Origin: Stomatobaculum sp.
GTDB lineage: Bacteria; Bacillota_A; Clostridia; Lachnospirales; Lachnospiraceae
Reading direction: 5' to 3'
Assembly (NCBI GenBank): GCA_017449925.1
Contig: JAFSYO010000073.1
Coordinates: 1 to 18,779, forward strand
DNA: 18,779 bases
In this document: piece after piece, positions 14,338 through 18,779 of the stretch
Position numbering within the stretch: the first letter of the stretch is position 1
How the letters are laid out: the number at the start of each line of letters is the position of its first letter
Program-made: the position numbers and the translations under genes
Notes under the pieces: model-generated
The model's database searches: none
Seen by the model: the letters and a program-made list of their open reading frames with translations, nothing else
What the model was told of the DNA's origin: nothing

Positions 14338-16008
14338 TTAGACGCCCGCGCTGTTTTTCATTTTCTCCGCAAGAAGTTTCATCTCCTCAGCGGTCTTCCT
14401 CACACCTTCCGTGATCTCCGCTCCTCCGATCAGTCTGGAAAGTTCTTCCGTGATCTCTTCTCCCCGGATCTCCGTAATGGAGGTCTGTGTCCGCTTTCCG
14501 TCAGACTGTTTTCTGATCAGGAAATGGTGGTCCGCATAAGCGGCGATCTGCGGCAGATGTGTGATGCAGAGGACCTGTCTCCCTTTTCCTATCACTGAAA
14601 GCTTTTCCGCCACCATCTGGGCAGTCCTGCCGCTGATTCCGGTATCGATCTCGTCAAAGATCACTGTGGGGATCTCGTCCTTTTCTGCCAGCACTGACTT
14701 TAATGCAAGCATGATGCGGGACAGTTCTCCTCCGCTGGCCACGCTTCGGAGAGGCTTCAGAGGCTCCCCGGGGTTCGTACTGATGAAGAACTCGGCAGCA
14801 TCCTTCCCGTCTTCACCGAACTCTTCCTTTTCCCGGAACATGATCTGAAACGAAGGAGAATCAAAATTCAGCGCCCGAAGCACAGAGACCACGTTTTGTT
14901 CCAGTACGGTCCCCGTCTTCCTCCGGAGTACGGAAATGTTGCCGCACAGTTCCGCCAGATCTTTTTCCAGAGCTGCTTTTTCCCTGATCATCTCCGTTCT
15001 GTTCTCTTCGAAAGAGATAAGGTACTGAAGGCGCTCCTCTTTTTTCTCTGCCAGAAGCAGGATCCCGGGGACATCTTCACCGTACTTCTCCTGAAGACGC
15101 CTGATCAGGTCCAGCCGTTCCGTCACTGCCGCAAGGCGCTCTTCGTCACAGTCCGCATGCTCCAGCTTCGACAGCACTTCTCTCCTGGCATCGGTGATCA
15201 GGCCGTCCAGTTCTTCCAGCTGTCCCGAAAGTTCCTGGAGCTCCGGCGCGTACTCCGTTACGTCGGCGACTTTCCGCACAGCCAGTGAGACCGCATCTGT
15301 TTCCAGCGCTTCAGAAGCGGCGCCAAGGGCCTCCCGGATCCTGGAATAATTCCGTATCTTCAGGTACTCTGCCTGCAGCGCCTCTTCTTCCCCTTCCTTC
15401 AGGCCGGCATCCCGGATCTCTTCGATCTCATACTGAAGGATCTCCTTTTCCCGTTCCCGGAACGCCTGGTCAGATTCTTTCCTTAAAATGCTTTTCAGTT
15501 CAGCGTACCGCCGGTAAACACGAGCGCACTTTCCAGTCAGTTCCTTCAGCTCTCCGGGTCCCATCAGATCTACGAATTTCAAGTGCATCTCCGGATACAG
15601 GAGAGTCTGATGTTCCGACTGTCCGTGAATGTCGATAAGATGACCCGTGATCTGCCGGAGCTTCTGGGCGGTGACCGCCTCGTCGTTGACCCGGAGGACA
15701 CTCCGGTTTTTCATGATCTTTCTGGAAAGGATCAGTGTGCCGTCTTCCTCTGGTGTGACGCCCATATCCTTAAGCCCGGCAGCCCCTTCTTCTCCGTCCA
15801 CAGTAAAGATCAGCTCGATATAGGATGATTCCTCCCCGGTGCGTATCACATCTTTTCCTGTTTTTCCTCCCAGCGCCGCTGCGATGGAATCGATCAGGAT
15901 GGATTTGCCTGCGCCAGTCTCGCCCGTAAGAATATTGAGCCCTTCACGAAATTCCAGGTCTGCCTGTTCGATCAGGGCAAAATTTTTAACATGAAGTTCA
16001 GAAAGCAT
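14338..16008 (-). CDS. recN: DNA repair protein RecN
   Basis: SMC-like ATPase of double-strand-break repair, 556 residues, the family's usual length. Walker A is GETGAGKS (29-36). Two long charged, Leu-rich coiled-coil arms follow (about 150-380). The ABC signature SGGELSRIMLAL is near residue 425 and Walker B IFDEIDTGISG near 448, with the H-loop segment ITHLPQIAAYADHHFLI after it. The start has AAGGAAGG just upstream and lies 9 bases after argR. recN at the end of a dxs-tlyA-nadK-argR cluster is the conserved arrangement in Bacillota. No LexA-type box is visible in the short gap. Confidence 0.96.
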   Translation of the reverse strand: MLSELHVKNFALIEQADLEFREGLNILTGETGAGKSILIDSIAAALGGKTGKDVIRTGEESSYIELIFTVDGEEGAAGLKDMGVTPEEDGTLILSRKIMKNRSVLRVNDEAVTAQKLRQITGHLIDIHGQSEHQTLLYPEMHLKFVDLMGPGELKELTGKCARVYRRYAELKSILRKESDQAFREREKEILQYEIEEIRDAGLKEGEEEALQAEYLKIRNYSRIREALGAASEALETDAVSLAVRKVADVTEYAPELQELSGQLEELDGLITDARREVLSKLEHADCDEERLAAVTERLDLIRRLQEKYGEDVPGILLLAEKKEERLQYLISFEENRTEMIREKAALEKDLAELCGNISVLRRKTGTVLEQNVVSVLRALNFDSPSFQIMFREKEEFGEDGKDAAEFFISTNPGEPLKPLRSVASGGELSRIMLALKSVLAEKDEIPTVIFDEIDTGISGRTAQMVAEKLSVIGKGRQVLCITHLPQIAAYADHHFLIRKQSDGKRTQTSITEIRGEEITEELSRLIGGAEITEGVRKTAEEMKLLAEKMKNSAGV

Positions 16009-16017
16009 AGTCCTTCC

Positions 16018-16467
16018 TTACATTCCGATCATCTTCCGGATCTTCTCCATCAGATTGATCGTATCATCAGAGGACCGCACAGCGCAGAGAATAGTGTCGT
16101 CTCCGGCAATGCAGCCCACCAGCTCATGAAAATGAAGGGCATCCAAAGAAGCCGCCACTGCCATGGCCATGCCCGGAACTGTCCGGATCACCAGGATATT
16201 CTGTGCTCTGTCCATGGAAAGATAACCGTCCTGCAGGATACGGATATATTTATCCGTATGGGAGTCCTGGGACTGCATCACCGTGTAACGCTGTTTTCCA
16301 TTGTCCATGGCGACCTTTGTGAGCTTCAGTTCCCGGATGTCCCTGGATACCGTGGCCTGGGTCACGGTAAAACCGGCCTCCCGGAGACGCTCCGCAAGCT
16401 CTTCCTGGGTGTCTATTTCATACTTTCCGATCAGTTCGACGATCTTCGAGTGTCTTTCAAGTTTCAT
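16018..16467 (-). CDS. argR: Arginine repressor
   Basis: Hexameric arginine-sensing regulator (AhrC/ArgR family) that represses arginine synthesis and can activate catabolism. 149 residues. The N-terminal winged helix spans 1-70, with recognition helix TVTQATVSRDIRELKLTKV. The C-terminal oligomerisation and arginine-binding domain spans about 80-149 and holds the diagnostic GDDT (122-125). Its ribosome site AGGAGA overlaps the nadK stop codon, so the two are translationally coupled. It precedes recN by 9 bases. Confidence 0.95.
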   Translation of the reverse strand: MKLERHSKIVELIGKYEIDTQEELAERLREAGFTVTQATVSRDIRELKLTKVAMDNGKQRYTVMQSQDSHTDKYIRILQDGYLSMDRAQNILVIRTVPGMAMAVAASLDALHFHELVGCIAGDDTILCAVRSSDDTINLMEKIRKMIGM

Positions 16468-16476
16468 TTCGATCTC

Positions 16477-17316
16477 CTACAGAGTGGTCAGTTTATTTCT
16501 CAGCTGGGTGAGAAACGTTCCGCCGGGCAGCAGGATCAGAGGCGTGGTGCATTCCGTCTCTGTTACCCGCACGCATCCGCCCGGTCTTACACGAAGATTC
16601 TCCGTGCCGTCGAAGCTCACTCTGATCTCCCCGCTGTTTCCCGGCGGGATCAGAATGTCCAGACGGTCCTCCGCCTTCAAAACGATGCTGTTCCTGTTCA
16701 GTGCGTGAGGACAGATCGGCGTCAGGATCATCATCTTTGCCGCCGGATCAACGATGGGACCGCCTGCGCTGAGATTATAAGCGGTGGAACCGGTCGGCGT
16801 GGAAATAATTATACCATCTGATTTATATTCATTCAAGAAAGCTCCGTTCACGAGAACGCGGAATTCGGCGGGGGCCGCCTCGATCCGCCGGTGGAGAACG
16901 ACCTCATTCAGCGCGAGATACGGCTTTTCTTTCTGGTTTACACAGTCCTCTCCCTCGCCCAGTATCCCCTGCAGCATCATCCGGTATTCAATTCGGTACT
17001 GGTCGCATAAAAGTGCATCCAGAAGCTCCGGGATCTCCGCCTTGCTGCTGACCGCGGTAAGATACCCGAGATGTCCCAGGTTCACTCCCGCGATGGGGAT
17101 CCCGCTTCCGGCGATCCCTCTTGAGGCGCGGATGATGGTACCGTCCCCGCCCAGGGTGATCAGGCAGTCCGCGTTTTCCTTGATGCGTTCCGGATCCAGT
17201 TCGTCCGTGATGACCACGGACTCAGCCCCGTTCCGAAGCATCCATTCCCGCACGAAAGCAGCGGTCTCCGCCGCATGCTCCTTTTTCCAGTTAACAAACA
17301 GCCAGAAACGCTTCAT
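16477..17316 (-). CDS. nadK: NAD kinase
   Basis: Phosphorylates NAD to NADP with ATP or polyphosphate. 279 residues, usual length. The GGDGT motif (56-60) carries the catalytic Asp58. GVNLGHLGYLT (77-87), the NE pair at 137-138 (LNEVVLH) and TPTGSTAYNLSAGGP (173-187) complete the substrate site. The ATG overlaps the tlyA stop (ATGA at 17313-17316) and AAGGAG of the tlyA tail acts as its ribosome site. The argR Shine-Dalgarno in turn overlaps its own stop codon. Confidence 0.96.
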   Translation of the reverse strand: MKRFWLFVNWKKEHAAETAAFVREWMLRNGAESVVITDELDPERIKENADCLITLGGDGTIIRASRGIAGSGIPIAGVNLGHLGYLTAVSSKAEIPELLDALLCDQYRIEYRMMLQGILGEGEDCVNQKEKPYLALNEVVLHRRIEAAPAEFRVLVNGAFLNEYKSDGIIISTPTGSTAYNLSAGGPIVDPAAKMMILTPICPHALNRNSIVLKAEDRLDILIPPGNSGEIRVSFDGTENLRVRPGGCVRVTETECTTPLILLPGGTFLTQLRNKLTTL

Positions 17317-18143
17317 ACCTGCTCCTTTTTCTGATCCAGTTCCCGGTGCGCTTCCCGCACGACCCGGCTGATCTCATCTTCCGTCAGTCCGGGATACCGC
17401 TCAGCCTCTTCAGGGTCCGCGCTCAGGTCATACAGATATTCAATATTTCCCTCCGGCCCCCGGATCGGTGAATAAGTCAGTCCGCGGACCGTAAACCCGT
17501 TCTGTGCCGCGTATTCAGCCGCCGCGCGGATCACAGAACAATGTACCGCCGGATCCCTTACGACGCCGTGCTTTCCCACCTGCTCTCTCCCCGCCTCGAA
17601 CTGCGGCTTGATCAGAGCCACCACCTCTCCCTTCGGAGAAAGAAGGTTCTTCACTGCCGGCAGCACCTTGGAGAGGGAAATGAAAGAAACATCGATGGAA
17701 GAAAGGGCGATCTCTTCCGGGACCTGTTCCCGGGTCGTGTACCGGATGTTCGTTTTCTCCAGGCAGACTACCCGCGGATCGTTGCGCAGCTTCCAGTCCA
17801 GCTGACCGTGTCCTACATCCACCGCGTAGACTTTAAGCGCGCCGTTCTGCAGCATACAATCGGTAAAACCGCCGGTGGAAGCACCTACGTCCATGCAGAT
17901 CTTCCCCTCCGGCTGTACGCCGAATTCGGCCACTGCCTTTTCCAGCTTCAGTCCGCCGCGGCTCACATATTTCAATGTATTCCCGCGGATCTCGATCTCC
18001 GCCTCTTCCGGAAAGGAAGCCCCGGCTTTGTCTTCCTTCTGTCCGTTCACATACACGATGCCGGACATGATCAGCGCTTTCGCCTTTTCCCGGCTGGGGG
18101 CAAGATACCTCTCCGTAAGGAGCAGGTCCAGTCTTTTTTTCAT
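17313..18143 (-). CDS. tlyA: TlyA-family rRNA 2'-O-methyltransferase
   Basis: Predicted SAM-dependent methyltransferase acting on ribosomal RNA cytidines; TlyA of mycobacteria modifies 16S and 23S rRNA, and the exact target here is unknown. 276 residues: an N-terminal S4 RNA-binding domain (1-60, MKKRLDLLLTERYLAPSREKA) and an FtsJ-like Rossmann fold with SAM motif DVGASTGGFTDCML (85-98), DVSFISLSKV (151-160) and LIKPQFEAGR (177-186) containing catalytic Lys179. The start overlaps the dxs stop by 4 bases (ATGA) and the stop overlaps nadK, so all three are tightly coupled. Confidence 0.94.
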   Translation of the reverse strand: MKKRLDLLLTERYLAPSREKAKALIMSGIVYVNGQKEDKAGASFPEEAEIEIRGNTLKYVSRGGLKLEKAVAEFGVQPEGKICMDVGASTGGFTDCMLQNGALKVYAVDVGHGQLDWKLRNDPRVVCLEKTNIRYTTREQVPEEIALSSIDVSFISLSKVLPAVKNLLSPKGEVVALIKPQFEAGREQVGKHGVVRDPAVHCSVIRAAAEYAAQNGFTVRGLTYSPIRGPEGNIEYLYDLSADPEEAERYPGLTEDEISRVVREAHRELDQKKEQV

Positions 18144-18779
18144 ATGATCCCACTCTCTTCCAGTTTTCTGATAACGGAATCCGAATCGATCCCGAGATGC
18201 TCCCGCAGCACGGACACATCTCCATGCTCCACATAGGCATCCGGCAGGGAGACGTGGAACACCCGGATCTGCGGATAATGCTCCCTGATCCAGTCTGAGA
18301 CCTGAAGGCCCAGTCCGCCGCTCAGCACGTTTTCCTCCATCGTAATGATGACTTCATGGCGCTCTGCCAGCCGTTCAAGAAGCTCTGTGTCCACAGGTTT
18401 GATAAAACGGGCATTGGCCAGGGAACAGTTCCGCCCCCTTGCCTTCATCTTTTCCCGGACATGTTCTCCGGTACTCACCATACTTCCGACAGCCAGGATC
18501 GCCGTGCCGGATTCCTCGAACAGCATCTCTCCCCGGCCGAATTCCACCGGTGCGCGGAATTCCTGCAGGCCCCGGTAAGCCTGTCCCCTCGGATACCGGA
18601 TGGCGATGGGGCCGCCGTAGGAAAGGGCGAAGCGCAGCTCGTCCTCCAGCTCCCGGTCATTTTTCGGAGCCAGAATGGTCATATTGGGAATACAGCTGAG
18701 ATAAGACAGATCGAAGATCCCCTGATGGGTATCCCCGTCAGCGCCCACCAGTCCCGCCCGGTCCAGACAGAAGACCACC
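18140..18779 (-). CDS. dxs: 1-deoxy-D-xylulose-5-phosphate synthase, C-terminal part (cut by the window edge)
   Basis: Thiamine-diphosphate enzyme making DXP from pyruvate and glyceraldehyde 3-phosphate, first step of the MEP pathway. Only the last 212 residues are visible, about one third of a 620-residue protein. They cover the end of the pyrimidine-binding transketolase domain, with the characteristic DRAGLVGADGDTHQG, and the C-terminal transketolase domain (GRGEMLFEESG, ARFIKPVDTELL, TMEENVLSGGLG, EHGD). The frame is open to the right edge, so the gene continues there. It overlaps tlyA by 4 bases. Confidence 0.96.
   Translation of the reverse strand, partial: VVFCLDRAGLVGADGDTHQGIFDLSYLSCIPNMTILAPKNDRELEDELRFALSYGGPIAIRYPRGQAYRGLQEFRAPVEFGRGEMLFEESGTAILAVGSMVSTGEHVREKMKARGRNCSLANARFIKPVDTELLERLAERHEVIITMEENVLSGGLGLQVSDWIREHYPQIRVFHVSLPDAYVEHGDVSVLREHLGIDSDSVIRKLEESGII

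Overview
The window looks like a piece of a Lachnospiraceae (Clostridia, Bacillota) chromosome of moderately high GC. The evidence is gene order and protein families: the dxs-tlyA-nadK-argR-recN cluster, a cmk-ispH-rpsA cluster, a single-chain clostridial PurL of about 1250 residues, a DUF5721-like protein, a divergent-PAP2 protein and a secreted protein with aromatic/glycine-rich cell-wall-binding-like repeats. Genus cannot be fixed from sequence alone. All 17 genes are read leftward on the minus strand, and most junctions are overlaps or gaps under 50 bases. No tRNA, rRNA, IS element, phage gene or CRISPR array is visible. No stretch over 300 bases lacks a gene.

Right to left, in transcription order: (1) 18779-14338 holds the 3' part of dxs, then tlyA, nadK, argR and recN, a housekeeping operon for isoprenoid precursor supply, rRNA methylation, NADP supply, arginine control and recombination. 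(2) An extended -10 promoter near 14311-14319 starts glgA (glycogen synthase), followed by a divergent-PAP2 membrane protein. A perfect 15-bp hairpin then precedes three poorly understood genes: a parvulin-like lipoprotein lacking the usual histidines, a DUF5721-like protein, and a short sigma-70-like protein with no region 4. Next come purL, lysC and a BaiN/HI0933-type flavoprotein. (3) A second extended -10 promoter with an 11-bp-spaced direct repeat drives a secreted heptad-repeat protein whose stop codon overlaps the start of cmk; ispH and an S1-domain protein follow, closed by a clear intrinsic terminator. (4) At the extreme left, a third extended -10 promoter begins a transcript whose leader resembles a singlet (type-2) glycine riboswitch and runs off the window.

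Most of the window is core metabolism and translation. The less expected parts are the lipoprotein/DUF5721/sigma-like trio ahead of purL, the secreted repeat protein spliced into the cmk operon, the ispH/rpsA junction (overlapping in different frames rather than fused, as is common in Clostridia), and the edge riboswitch. I did not find a clear defence, mobile or biosynthetic system.
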